64,000 nucleotides of DNA from Protonemura montana (GCA_947568835.1 OX387609.1:7889660-7953659); one strand, 5' to 3'. Numbered from the stretch's first letter, positions 44,333-56,860 are shown. Made by a program: numbers and translations. The notes: generated by a model not told the origin, from the sequence alone.

Positions 44333-46800
44333 TTTTTTTTAGATCAAAACTAGACCTTATCAAGTCTGTTCACGTGTCTGCTAGAAAATAATTGCAAACC
44401 TAACATTTAGAGCAACACGGCCATATCCTGCTTTTAAATTCACGCAGCGCCCCTGATGGGAAATGGACCAACCTCCCCCGTAGAGGACACAAATTTAGTG
44501 TCCGCATTTTGAATTTAATGTTAATTCTACGCGTAAAACCCATAATCTTATATCGACTTAACATCAAAGTTGAAGCGCGAGTGCTTTTTTTTAAAGCCAC
44601 CGTCCATTTTATTATCGTAAAGGGTTCTTAAAAGGGGTAACTATATTCTCTCTCTCTCTCTCTATAGAGGTTTCTTATAGTGTGACATGTTTCCTGGGTT
44701 ACTATAGCGTGACTCAGGAGTCATGTACCTTACCCCAATCTGGAATCTCACCGGCAAGTTTCCAGAGCGCTCTGTCTTGGTAAAGAAGTAAGAAAGCTGT
44801 GGCAAGATCTTCTAGTGTGATTGTTTTCAGTTTGTCGCGGTTTTAACTATCGATAAAACAAGTCTATTTGAGAAATTAAATCGGGCAATTGTCTAGATAA
44901 GACAAAGAAAGAGAAACAAGACGAAGATGGAGATGGAAATTTTAAATGGCAAGAACTTTTAAAAGGTTTTCAAGAATATTAAGGATAAGGATTTAGCAGC
45001 TTTAAAATGGTACTAGTATTTAAGGAAGTCTTCGAATTTTAATACTTTGAATAATCTAGTCATGTTTCTTAAAAGTAAAGACAGGCAAGTGTCAAATAAA
45101 GACGATGAAATATTGATACGTGTACGGTGAACTTTAATTAATTTGAGGGCAAATAGAAGACAGAATTTCATTAATTATTAACACAGTTCTAGTTATTGCT
45201 TTCGAACTTTAAGAGCAGATTAAGTGAGTCTAATATCTACCGAGTGCAATGCACTTTATGTTATTGCAATGGTTGGTTTCAGAGCGATTTAATGAGGCTA
45301 GAGGCGAGGGTATATAAACCAAATTGCTAGAGTTACAAATGGTAATGACTTGTCATTGATTTCCAAATAGGTTCATATGAATATTAGCCATGTACCTTAC
45401 GATTTATCCCGACGCTATCCAATTCCCGCCAAGTAAACGTAGTGGAAATTTCATCAAAATCAGTTATAAAGTTTGTTTACCAAAACCGACAGTTTCGATT
45501 CATCTTTGATCTCGCTCTCATTCAATCAGGTCACAGCCAGACAGCTGAAATCCACCTCAAAACGACTACAAATAAATCTGAAAGAACCACATTTTGATAT
45601 TCAATATACGAAGCAACCGTATCTCAACGCAAAAAAAAATCTTTCATTCGCATCAACACCCCTACACCTTGACAAGAACGGCAAGGTACATGGCTAAATA
45701 AGCCAGTTCGTATTTTCGTGTCGTCGCTCGGGTTGGAAGGGAAAATGAAATGGAGGAAGGCACGGTTCCATATTTATTACTTCTGTCATTGCGAACGGGT
45801 GACGACGTTTATCTGCAAGCCCCACGGACCTTGTCGTCGAAAAGATGCTTGGAATAACTTAGTTGGGTGGATTGCGTTTTCTCAAAGCAAGAAAGGTGGC
45901 AGGATTTTAAGTGGACAGAAATATCAGGAGATGAATTTGCAGAAATGTTTGTTGATATGTTAGCAACATTGTAAACAAAGCTTTTGTCTTTCTCGTTATA
46001 GATGGTAATAAAAGCTCTCTAAAGCCATTTTTGATATTATAAATAGTTAGTGAAAACAAATTCACAGATGGTATCTTCTCTTATGAGCTCGACTATGTCA
46101 GCTACTTTTACGGACGGTTCTTAACCTAAAAATAATATATTTATTTGACACAAATAGTTCAAAATAAGGGGTTTTTCCCTGCAAGTCATAATTCAAATTT
46201 GTGAATTTTCTATTTAAATACAAATTCTCGAAGTTGACAGGTTATATTTATGATAAGGGACAGTGAAAGCCCCTAAAAGTTGTGTATACCTCAAAAACAA
46301 GTCGAAAACTGCCGCGGTTACAGGGTTAAATTAGATTGAGATTTCCCAAACGGGACACCGGAGAGTAAAAAAATATGTTTATTTGATTTAATTTTAACCG
46401 GTGAAACAACTAACAAACAGTGCATGTTTGCTCAATTTTCCACCACTAATCGCGCATATTGTACTTTGACCTCCCATCAAATGGCCCATAACTCTAACTT
46501 CGAGTCACTATTGAATTCGTGCCATCACTAAATTCAAAGCGGGTTCTTCTGCGACAACCATGAAAAAAAAACCTAACCTCAGAAAGTAAACACAGCTTGG
46601 CGTGCGCTGATTTGACGCGGGTGCGTGACAGTGACAGCGTGACGGCGACGGAACCCCCCATAAGATACCTGTTACCGAAAAATTATCCTAATAGCACCCC
46701 ATTTTATAACGTAAATTAATCTGATAAGCAAACATTCGCAAGTTAAGATTGAAACAAGTCACGAACGACCCGGGTTGCAGTGAGCAATGGGGAAGAGGTA
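44333..46800. other. Long stretch without a recognised gene
   Basis: A (TC)n microsatellite lies at 44647-44665. A TATATAAA at about 45308 lacks a matching initiator. Frames are short. Confidence 0.35.
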
Positions 46801-46838
46801 GGTATAGTTTTTTGTTTTTTGTTTTTGTTTTTTTGTGT

Positions 46839-46856
46839 GGGGGGGGGGGGGGGGGG
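46839..46856. repeat. Poly(G) run of 18 bases
   Basis: Preceded by a TTTTTG-rich stretch. Confidence 0.9.
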
Positions 46857-47019
46857 CAACAAGTGATTGCGTGACAAGGGAATGTTAACATCCGGTCTGA
46901 GAAACTTGTGTGGGTGATCGGTGAGGGCCAAATAAGAAATTGAATCTTTGAATAGGGGAGGAATTCTGGCAGAGCAAACATCATTGGCTAAACTATTTAA
47001 ATAGAAGACGTCGAAGATA

Positions 47020-47345
47020 ATTTATTATTAGGAACACTTCCACCCTCTCAAAAAGTGATGCCCAAACGGGGACTCGAACGCCGATCTCCACCTATCGCGG
47101 GTGTAGCTCTTCCCAAGTGAGCTACTTGGACACATAATTTTTGAGAGGATTTTAGTGGATTTCACAGCATCTTGGTTCTACTCCTTGGAGATCTGTCTTC
47201 AATTGCTTAAAGCAACACCCACGATAGGTGGAAATCGGGGTTCGAGTCCCCGTTTGGGCACCAATTGTTGAGAGGGTAGTCGTTCCTAATAATAAAATAC
47301 ACCGTGTATTGCAAGAGTTTGCAATTTAAATCAAATTTCACTCAT
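47020..47345. mobile_element. Two tRNA-like units head to head
   Basis: A minus-oriented tRNA-like unit (47060-47131; acceptor strands GTCCAAG and TTTGGGC) is followed by a plus-oriented unit (about 47195-47259) that keeps the 3' half and B box GGTTCGAGTCC. Both outer sides carry TATTATTAGGAAC or its complement, and the right end has TTGCAAGAGTTTGCAATTTA. The result is a large imperfect palindrome. An internal word (CTTGGTTCTACTCCTTG) recurs inverted in the copy at 49030-49365. Confidence 0.65.
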
Positions 47346-47493
47346 TGGACTTCTTCTTACGTACTTCGAACAAAGTTGGTTAAAGATTTGTCTCGAGTAT
47401 TGATAAAAAAGCAATATGGCCACTGTAATCTTTATATGACTTAATCTCTTACATTTATAATATTGCTGCGTGTATAGTTCTTTTGGTTCCGTG

Positions 47494-47520
47494 AACTCGG
47501 GTTCGACTCCCGATTCGATA
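47494..47520 (+). other. Isolated T-arm/B-box-like word
   Basis: TCGGG-TTCGACT-CCCGA forms a perfect T arm with a B box. No A box or acceptor partner is found upstream, so it is a fragment or a coincidence. Confidence 0.25.
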
Positions 47521-48550
47521 AGAACACATGCTGGAAATGTATTCGCTTTTTATACGGCCACCAAGCATGACTGTCGTAAACCTCAGGGGCTTACACAAAA
47601 ATAAAACACAATCAGCTAAGGGAAATTCGAGCACGGATTGAAGCAATGAATGCATTGCGCACGCCCGTGATTTGTGCGACTTTCTTGTAGTGGCAGAGAT
47701 TTAAGGTGGTTGTATCGCCTCCATCTTATTTTTCTGAGGGATTCAGGGTACAAAATCCCATTTTTATTCTTTGATTGGGGTTATTAAAAACTGTTTCAGC
47801 AACTAAAAAAAAGTATTTTAGTGCACATTTTCCGGAAAATTCATTCTAAAAAAATATTTAAAAAAAAAAAACTATATACAACCAATAAGGAAGACTTTTC
47901 AAAATTATTGGCTCAAGTATTTATTTTTCAATGTTTACTTTGGTAGTGTTAACAGATTGAAGAAATTTGGGATCCACAGCTGCTACGAAAACTCCGATTT
48001 TTTTGGGAAAACACCATAAAAACGCCTTGAACAGGCTGTTCTTTAACGCGTTTAACAATAAGACGAAGTAATATTTTTGATTTTGAAAAGCGTTAATCTG
48101 TTGCTAATAGTGTGATGAGTCACCTAGTTTTTGTTTCGTCGCGATCGGACAAGTGGTTTGACCGATTAATTGTCTCCAGTAAGCCTAGATCTAGACCTGA
48201 GTAAGCTCCCAACACGACAAATATTTACAATGTAGGTACCTGTGCAATAGGGCGAGATCAGGAACTCAAGATTCTAAAAATAAACATGGAAATTTCAAAT
48301 CACACGATTCGTTTACTTGCGAGAACGTGATCGACTTTCGTTCGGCGTACTAAATTTCCTTCAAGCATGTCGTACTTTCAATCTGTTCATAAGCATTGCA
48401 ATCACGCGTTTCGATTGGATGGGGTGAATAATTGCAATTTCCGATAATGGAAATTTATTTGCTAGTTGCAACCGACTTGCGACGGTTTGAACGATCGCTC
48501 TGAGCTAAAGAATCTCATACACGCCATATGTAGGACTCGAGCCATAGGGA
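47521..48550. other. Stretch without a recognised gene
   Basis: A-rich tracts near 47850. No family was recognised. Confidence 0.4.
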
Positions 48551-48556
48551 ATTGGT

Positions 48557-48680
48557 ACACTCGTTTGTAAAGGTTGGAGACATTTCCAGTTCTTGGTTGG
48601 GTTCAATGGGGTTCAATGGGGTTTAATGGGGTTCAATGGGGTTTAATGGGGTTTAATGGGGTTTAATGGGGTTCAATGGG
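48557..48680 (+). repeat. 10-bp tandem repeat GGGGTTYAAT with 5' flank
   Basis: Eight units of GTTCAATGGG or GTTTAATGGG lie at 48601-48680. The 45 bp before them match the sequence before a single unit at 48884-48925. Confidence 0.88.
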
Positions 48681-48883
48681 TTCATTATGACGGCTTCCAA
48701 TGGGGAAATCTCTTTAAATTTGAAACTATTTTTTTATTTTTCTTTTGTGAGAAAACAATGAACACGTATTTTTTTATTTTCTTCTAAATCCAATTTTGAA
48801 TAAAACATATACCTTTTTAAAATGTTTGCGTTTAAATCTCGTACGAAAACGAGGGTCGCCATTTTAAATTAATTACACTCGTT

Positions 48884-48925
48884 TGTACGTTGGAGACATT
48901 TCCTGTTCTTGGTTTGGTTCAATGG
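48884..48925 (+). repeat. Second copy of the flank with one 10-bp unit
   Basis: ACACTCGTTTGTACGTTGGA, GACATTTCCTGTTCTTGGTT and a single GGTTCAATGGGG match 48557-48612. The array at 48601 therefore expanded after a local duplication, or contracted here. Confidence 0.75.
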
Positions 48926-49029
48926 GGCCGGATCTACAAAGCAGAGGTGAAGCTTATTTCACATAATTTGGGGGTCAATTTGTTATCAATGTGGTAACAA
49001 AACCTGAAAAATCTAGAAACACAATCTAA

Positions 49030-49470
49030 GATTGTGAAATCTAAATTAAATTGCAAACGCTTGCAATGCGCGAGGTAATTAATTATAAGAATCATTACGA
49101 ACCTCTCAAGAATTGATGTCCAAGCGGGGACACGAACCCCGATCTCCACCTATCGTGGGTTTTGCTCTAACCAATTGAGCTACTTGGACACATAATTTTT
49201 GAAAGGATTTTAGTGTATTTGATGAGAATGACAGTTCTACAAGGAGTAGAACCAAGAGGCTGTGAATACTCACAGTCACTCTGATTCTAGTGACGCTATA
49301 CCACGTCACAGCCATTCAATCTCGAGTCACTCCAATTTAACGGTGGATGCGTTTTGAACATATGTAAAATCTTATTTAAATTGCAAACGCTTGCAATGCG
49401 CTGGGTATTTTATTATTAGAATTGCGCATTGCAACCATTTGCAATTTAAATCAGATTCCATGAATTGGTT
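49030..49470 (-). mobile_element. tRNA-like hairpin element plus a core-less copy
   Basis: The left terminal word AAATTGCAAACGCTTGCAAT (49046) is followed by CCTCTCAAGAATTGATG, the tRNA-like unit, and CATAATTTTTGAAAGG. At 49366-49466 a second pair of terminal words faces each other (TTTAAATTGCAAACGCTTGC and GCAACCATTTGCAATTTAAA) with only about 25 bp between and no tRNA core: a minimal foldback of the same family. Confidence 0.65.
49118..49189 (-). other. tRNA-like cloverleaf, best-preserved copy
   Basis: Acceptor strands GTCCAAG and CTTGGAC pair perfectly over 7 bp. The A box is TAGCTCAATTGG, the D stem GCTC/GAGC, the T arm CGGGG/CCCCG with B box GGTTCGTGTCC. The pairing continues outside the acceptor stem through CAAGAATT/AATTTTTG and CCTCTC/GAAAGG, giving a stem much longer than in a tRNA gene. 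There is no normal anticodon loop. A tRNA gene finder would probably call it a pseudogene. Confidence 0.6.
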
Positions 49471-49474
49471 GATC

Positions 49475-52400
49475 ATTTTTTTTAAATTCCGGGGCTGAGC
49501 TTAATTTTTGCTTTTTGGGTCTTTAACTTGTAAGACTGGTCGGCCCTTATGTTATTTATCGCCCTTCTAACTTTATGAAAAAAAGTGCAAAAGAGTGCAA
49601 GTCGCATTGGAAATATATTGAAAATTAAAAAAAGGCAATTTGTTGACAGAATGAGCAAATATATATTCAAATTATGCGTAATCAAATAATTAGGCAATCA
49701 ATCAATGAAAGAAATGAATAAATAAACAAATCATGGCACTATCAATTACTCTCGGGTGTCATAATCTAGGGCCGATGGACAGTGTTTACTGCCTGACTTT
49801 TCATCACAGTTCAAATACTTTAAAAAGTAAAAAAACTTGAACGTGTATCACATTTCCAACAAAGTTTTATATGCCTGTTCCTCGATAAATTCATCGCCAA
49901 AGTATGGACCACTCGAGTAATAATAAAGACCCCATTAAAAGTTTTAAACTAGGCAGAACATGAAGTTCAGCAACAAGCGAGGCATCGTCAATCACCGAAA
50001 ACTACACTAAATCAACACAGGATAACTTAAAGTCCCTCAGGAATCGTTCGAACCTACCACAAACAACAATGGACTGGCTATCCCGTTTCCCGAATGGCAT
50101 TCCCGAAAGTCCAGAACCAAACACCCAACAAAGCCCAGATCCTATCAGTTCTAACGCCCAATTGCACCCTCCCAATCCCGCCCACTTTCACTTATTTAGC
50201 ACCTCCCTGGTCTCGAACTAAGTGGAATAAATCACTAAGTGCCTAACACAGAATGCCATCACGAAGCGGCGGGCCGAAATTCTTGGCACCATCCTTGGTC
50301 GACGGTGTCCTTTCAAGGAATAGAGACGCTCGCACAGTACGGAATTAGTTGGCTACGTTCTATAGTTATTTATTTAGATCACCGAAGTGGGGTTGCGAAA
50401 CGAAGTTGTGAGTGAAAGAAGTGGGTTAAAAAACGAAAACTATAGTGAAATCAGTACACAATAGGGATGAAACACAAAATAATTCTGAGACCTTTTCAAA
50501 ATATACTTGATAGATATTATAGCCGAAAAGTAGAAACTATGTTCAGAAGCTATCAGAAAGTATTTTAACAGAAAGCAGAGATAAGTAAGTCCCTCCTAAT
50601 ATCCTTCAAATGAACCTTCTCTTCTCATCGCGATTTGATAGACGTCGTACTGGTCACTTATCGCTTCCGTCCACTTTTTAAGACAAAGCCCATCATTCCC
50701 AACATCGGAAACCTTTCACCGTCACAGCTTGCTTTGATGTACTCGACCGAAAACCCAGACATTGTCCGGCAGTTTCGTCCTTTGACAGATGCCGGTGTCG
50801 CGGAGAGCTTTCCCAGATGAAATGTTGACCAACCCCGTCTTCCTAGCTTTGATGTGCGAAATTGGGGAGGAAAACTTTACAGGATCATTTCTATAGTATT
50901 CTCTCAAGACCCTAAGTACTAAATACAAGGATGAAACGGGATTTTTCATTAAATGAGTTGTCGCCGAATGGCCCAGTCGTGTATCAATTGCACAAAATGT
51001 ACTCGTTTTTTTGTACCGAGAATGATTTACAATGCACTTTTAAAAGGTCTTTGTTTTGTTCGGTGATTCGATAAAGTGTGTCTTGATGTTTCTGTTAAGT
51101 TGGCGAGAGCATTTTCCCATTTCAGTTTCACAGAAAAAGTAAATTCGCAGAAACTCAAAATCTCTTGAGATGAGTTACCATTTAAGTGGATAGATGTGAT
51201 CCAGTTGTTTACAATAAAACAAAACAAAAAAACAATTTACGTAGATTGTTATGACACTTTCATGGAATAGAAAAGACTCACTGTTTGTTCAATTAGTACA
51301 CAGGCAACTTGAAACAAATTCGCAATGCAAACAATTCAGCATCGCGAAAATGGAAAAGCCAGAGTGACAAGCGAGATGACTCTTTCCGACAAGCATTTTC
51401 ACTTTTCTTATCAACATAATAGAGCCACGCCAAATCCACACCCCCGTAGACTTAATGGAAAAACCGGCAAAACCAGAAAGAAATTTTTCCAATAAACGAA
51501 TCGCCACCGGTGCACGCGGCGGGCGCGAGATTGGGAAATGGGAAATCGTGTAGCAAACATACATGCTAGAAGTTTTCGCACACATTTCCCGGTGTGTGGA
51601 AAATCTGTTAGCTTTCTCTAGCGTCCCCTCTCTGTCGTCTAGTATTAACTTCCGCCGTATAAGTCGATAGGTGTGCGTTATGGAGTGTCGAATTCAGACG
51701 AGATATATCTTTTTAAGGGGGGGCTAAGAGCTCTCGAAGAGGTTACCATGACAGTGGCGTAAAGGTTGTGACATAGAGGGTAAGGGCTCATTTCCTTATG
51801 AAAGGCCATGACGTAACCAGCTAGATTCATTTGTATGAATTACTTTACTCCTCTGTTGTTCCTTGAAGAAACCCTGGGGTACTCCAATCTTTCACTATCA
51901 CTAATTTTACTTTCTTCGCCTGAATCTCTGTAGTAATAACTTCATTGTTGAAATACAAAATGGTATTACAACTGAAAAAAGGGAGGCAAAATCATAGTTT
52001 TTTCAAAAATGTTTACCTTTTTTGCATCTTTTCAACACAACGATCAACGCACCACTAAGTTTAAAACATATCACGCAAAACATGGCTCATAACCAAAAAA
52101 CTTGCCCTTTAAAAAAAATTGTGTAAAACTTCGGTTTAATATGGTGAATAAAAATTGGGTATCTCTGCATCCCAATTTTAAACTGCTGTATTTACAATAA
52201 CGACCCTGAGCGTCTGCTAAATGTAGGACAGGGCTCTCCCTGAAATATAAATTAAACTCCTGACCACATATCTGATCGTGCACCACTGGCGTCTCCACTG
52301 GACGACTCTATCCGTCGGCGACGAGCAAACATGATCCCAAGATGAGAGGAAAAAATCAATTAGTCCACGAAGCCAGCCGGGCGTCACGTTTCGTCCACTC

Positions 52401-53010
52401 TCAATGGAGACCAACGAGACGAAATTGCTGAAATGTAATATCTTATCAGAGAAGCCTGTGTACCTCCTCAGCATGTTCAAGTCCCATTCAGCGCTGTTTC
52501 ACATAATTCGCGAATCCAGTGCGCGTTTATAATTGAATAATTCAGCATTAGCTATCTACAGACTCAGCCGCTGCTTTTTCCGTGGTGTCTGCTCCGTGGA
52601 AAATGACATGCCTTCGTCGTTTTCTGTTGGGAAGAAGTAAAAAGGTCTCTCCATCGCGAAGACAGAGAGCGAATATCATGTTATATAGAGTCGCGGAAGT
52701 GAGAGAGCCAGAAAAAGAAAACTCGGAAATCAAAACCAGCGAGCTGGGAAATCTGTACGTTTCCACGTTTCGAATCTCGAAAACTAGACGCGAGTTTTAA
52801 TTTAAAAATAACACGAGCCGCAATTTACATTGTTAAAACAAGTCTTAGGGCAAAATTGCAACTTACATTTTCGTGACTTCCATGCTTGAGACGGTGCTGA
52901 GCAAAGAAGCGCCAATCCAGTTGACGCCTTTTGTTCGGTATTGGCATAAAACGCTTTTAAAAGAATATAATTTTTGATTGCTTTGAGTTTTTGAGAGCTG
53001 CTGGTATATG
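49475..53010. other. Long stretch without a recognised gene
   Basis: Reading frames up to about 98 codons occur on both strands, none with family likeness or paired splice sites. No repeat family was recognised. Confidence 0.35.
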
Positions 53011-53177
53011 AATCTTGTGGTTTTTTGGTAAATGCTCTTTTGTGATGGATTTTAGCCCTAAAAAGTACTTCTCACCCTGAAGATGACAGAGCGATCTCTA
53101 TCGAAACGTCGGCAGAAGTTATTTTTAGGACTAAGAACCCTTCACGAAAGAGCATCAACCGAAAAACCACAAGATTT
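53011..53177. mobile_element. Short MITE with inverted ends and a hairpin core (family M3)
   Basis: The inverted ends are AATCTTGTGGTTTTTTGGT (53011) and ACCGAAAAACCACAAGATT (53158-53176), followed inward by ATGCTCTTT and AAAGAGCAT, and by TTTTAGCCCTAAAAA and TTTTTAGGACTAA. The centre reads CCTGAAGATGACAGAGCGAT then CTCTATCGAAACGTCGG. There is no coding sequence. Confidence 0.75.
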
Positions 53178-55194
53178 AATATAATATTTTTATTTTTTAT
53201 TTGTTTTACGTGCTGTTAAGCCAATAGGTCATAGCCTTAGCCCTCCGTGAAGGTAAACAGAAACCTTTTGAAGGTTAATTTAACCTAACTTATGTTTAAA
53301 GTAATCTCATTGTAGTCTCAACAATGCTAGAGTTTGTTGATTTCAGCACCACTAGCAACCGGTATTACAGAGGTGCTACTACGGATGCATCATCGAAGAG
53401 GCATACTATAGGTTTCAGTTGATCATCACAGTGCAGTGATGACAAAAGCCACCTAAAAAAACGAACGAACATCGCCATTTTAGATCGAGGTTAAAACTTG
53501 GCGCCGAAATGGTATTAATTAACGCGGTTTTTCTAATTGCAGGGAAGTTACAGCGAAAAAAAAAACCCGATGAAAACATAGCCAAACAGGCTGCTCGACC
53601 GCTACTTAGAACTTCACAGCCCTAGAACTTTTACTTTTAAGGGCACGCCCGTCCGTAATCCCACTTCAAAGTTCGCCTTGCGATAAACCATACAGCCATC
53701 ACAGAGGAAATCTCATTCGAAACAACCGTTTCACATCATCCCATATGAGTGTGTTTGTACTCCATTCCACGTGCATTGCAGCCCAGCTGGGGATTTTAAC
53801 TGAGATAATCCAACATATCATCTCTAACTTTAGCTGTATATATATCTCTCACCTTCTATAAATAGCCGGGCAACGTGCGAGTGCGCTCACAGGGGGATGA
53901 TGTACGGGATACAGTAAACACATTACGCACATAACTCTGGCTGGTTCGCATATTGACCACCTATGTATATGCGTTACGGTGGTATTTTAAATGGGCCAAT
54001 AACATAGGTTATAACAATAGAGAATGGCTAGATGAACTGGTGTTGGACAATATGGTTAAGGTAGTTGGTTTAATGCCAAATTGAGTTAGTTTTCACGATT
54101 TTTAAAGCACTACTTTTTTTATTTTCATTGGAATTAATACAACTAACGAAAAAAATATGGGTTCCAAATCACGATGGATTGAAAATTAGCACGAAAACGT
54201 TGGAGATTCAATCGACAAAAGTGGAAAATCGTTATTTGAACTTTTAAATGATGAGTAAACGCAGCTAGCATTCAGCGTGGTCATACGAGACTGCATTTCG
54301 ACGCGGATTAGGGTTCTCATAGTCCTAGCCCTCGTTTTGGCAAAGATTCAACCAGCAGAGAGAGCAAAAATCAATGGCAGATCCAGTGGCATGGTTTTGC
54401 AGCCCAGAAATTCTACTCTTAGGGTTGGGAAAAATCCAGAGTCGCAGAAACCAGAGACGATTGTGGTTGAGTGGCCGCTCGATATAGCAGCAACTGATGT
54501 ATAGCAATGGGCTCTGTCCGACCGTTTAGCTTTTTTTTGTTGTAATTTAGTTTAGACAAATCGTGAATCAATTGCTCGTTTGCAAAGGCCGTAAAAAATT
54601 GACTTGCTTTGAACGTTTTTGACGTTTTGCCAGTTTTATTATGAAACGCGGCTGAATCACAAGCGTAAATAATGAATTGTAGGGGCGCTGCGCGATTTCT
54701 ATGTATAATTGAAAACGTTTTCGAAAACGTCCCTCGAGTGAAGAATTTTGTGTATCGATGAATACATGTATGAAGGACGGGGCTCGAAACGATTGACATT
54801 GCTGTTTATTAAAATTGCGGTGAGTTAATTTTAACTTGGGTGACAATTTTTTCAACTATCTTTCGGTCTGAATTCCGTGTTGTTGGCAAGCGTTCCTAAA
54901 GAAAATGATTTTCAATGATTTTGGTTAAATATTTGGTAGTTGTAATATATATATTTTAGCAATGGTTAGTGTGGTACCATTTACTTCTCTTAGTTAGCCA
55001 CTGTATCTTGGAGTTTATTAATATTAAAAAGAAATACCAACGGAAAAGTAAGAAACTCACTGCATCGTATAAACGCGGGTGGTGGTGGTATTTGTAGGGT
55101 GTGGGGGGGGGGGGGGAGGGAAGTGAAATTAGTTTCAGAATTGCCATAAAACCGTTATGATATTCTCGGTAAAAAATCTTCTAATCGACACTCA
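53178..55194. other. Stretch without a recognised gene; one possible promoter
   Basis: A TATAAATAG at 53857-53865 is followed 32 bp later by TCACAG, a poor initiator. Frames of up to 126 codons on the minus strand near 54419-54799 show no family likeness. A G run lies at 55103-55116. Confidence 0.35.
53857..53892 (+). promoter_or_regulatory. Weak candidate TATA promoter
   Basis: CTATAAATAG in a moderately CpG-rich setting, followed about 30 bp on by CTCACAG. The initiator match is partial and no exon can be linked to it. Confidence 0.2.
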
Positions 55195-55580
55195 AAAGCC
55201 ATCACTATTTGGTTACCAATTAGTCAGAGCCTTGTTCAACTGTCTTCGTGACCAGATAACTAATTTACCGAAAAAAACAATGGATGTGGGCCAGAGATGG
55301 AGCCACCGTCGTTTCGAGTGTTGAAAAATTTCATTTTGTCATTTCTCGCAGTTAACTGGCTCAATTAATATTTAATAAAGCTAACCTTAACGATTGATGA
55401 ACATGTGTCGAGATTTTAAATCATGATTATTCAATTACATTTATTTTTAATGGACGGCCACAAGTGCCATCTAGTGGTCACCACAGTTACCTACCACGTG
55501 TTACCGGCTCGTTTGCTCTGCAGAAAGTTTAAAATTAGTGCTGGCTCTCTGACTAAACATCTAAACACAATGCTATCACA
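55195..55580 (+). repeat. Dispersed repeat R1, copy 4
   Basis: GGAGCCACCGTCGTTTCGAG, TTTCTCGCAG, GGACGGCCACAAGTGCCATC, CCACGTGTTACCGGCTCGTT, CAGAAAGTTTAAAATTAGTG and GGCTCTCTGAC in the family order. Confidence 0.72.
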
Positions 55581-56860
55581 TTGGGTTTATTACTATAACA
55601 CCATCGATCAAGCTATGATGCTGTCACTGAAATTCCAGTCAGTGTCAAAACGGCACTATTACACCGATTCCACCGGAAGTGATTGTGCAATGATTGCACG
55701 TCTATGTACCAGTTAAAGCAGCCCCACGCGACATAAATCATCCGCCAAAATGCAATTGGACGCGAGTGTGGCCGGAAATTGGACCAATCGACCAAACGCT
55801 CACCGGTGGTCATCAGGGTACAGAATTATTCTAACTGGGTAAAATTGCTTCAAGTACATGCTAGCTGTGCCCGAGGTGGAATTCGACGTTTGAATAATTT
55901 ATAACTCTGTGCTAGCAGAGTGTGCTAGGCAAGGGATGGTCTAAACTGTTTATGGAGGGTGCATCCGAAAGGTCGACCTAGTTTCATTGGCAACTATTTG
56001 AAATGTCAATAGGTTTTTTTGGTTTTGGTTGTTTGGTAAATAATTGAAATCGTTGGGTAAATTGACGTGGTGTACATACACACATCGAAATTATTTAGAT
56101 GGTGTGGTGAATTCTCAAGTTTGTATCAATCATCATATTTAGTTTTTAAAGGGTGTGCATTTGCCTGAATTTGGTTGAATTTTTTGGTGAACTTGGACTA
56201 AAAAATAAATAATAAATACATAACTAGCTTACAAAAGTGTGTACAGCAGGCATTGAAATTTTTTTAAAGTTATTCGTGATTTCAGTCGGATTGCACGGCA
56301 CCTCCATCGAAGCGAAAGTGGCAAAGAAATTTGCCCAAAACTGACAAATTGCTTTGGGGAACGTGTTGCGGTTTCTGAAGAAAGCTTCCGATTGAAGCGC
56401 ATTTTGTTATGCCTTTAGATTCTCAACCAATATCACAGACTAGGTGCTTAGACCACGTAAAAAAAAGTAAACTTTGATAATTTTTGCTCATTGTTGCCTC
56501 TACATACACAACTGATGAACGTGAATAATGCATCAATATTCAGGAGGTTAAGTCATGTGAGAGCAGCCTGGATATATTAAGTTGATTTGATGATTTTACC
56601 TACCCTAAGAAGGTAAAGAATCTTGGTTATCACGTATCTCCGAAACGATATCTCCCTTCTCTGACCGATGGGATACGCTAAACAGCTTGAAAATAGCGAC
56701 TTCCTCCATCACTCCACGCTGTCAAGAGGTTGTTAGGATGTGACGAAGCCGTTCTCTAGCACCAACCTTTTCAGAATGACTGCCAAACATGTTACCAGTA
56801 CAAAACTTCCAAACATGTTACCAAATTCCAACTATAACCGAAAAATCGACTACAGCTGCT
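55581..56860. other. Stretch without a recognised gene
   Basis: A short segment at about 56703-56735 (TCCTCCATCACTCCACGCTG) resembles the body of the 5S SINE but is too short to call. Otherwise nothing was recognised. Confidence 0.35.

Noticed and set aside
49118-49189. Functional tRNA gene
   Set aside because: The fold is good but the anticodon loop lacks the expected U, the stem runs on beyond the acceptor, and the unit is part of a repeated element.
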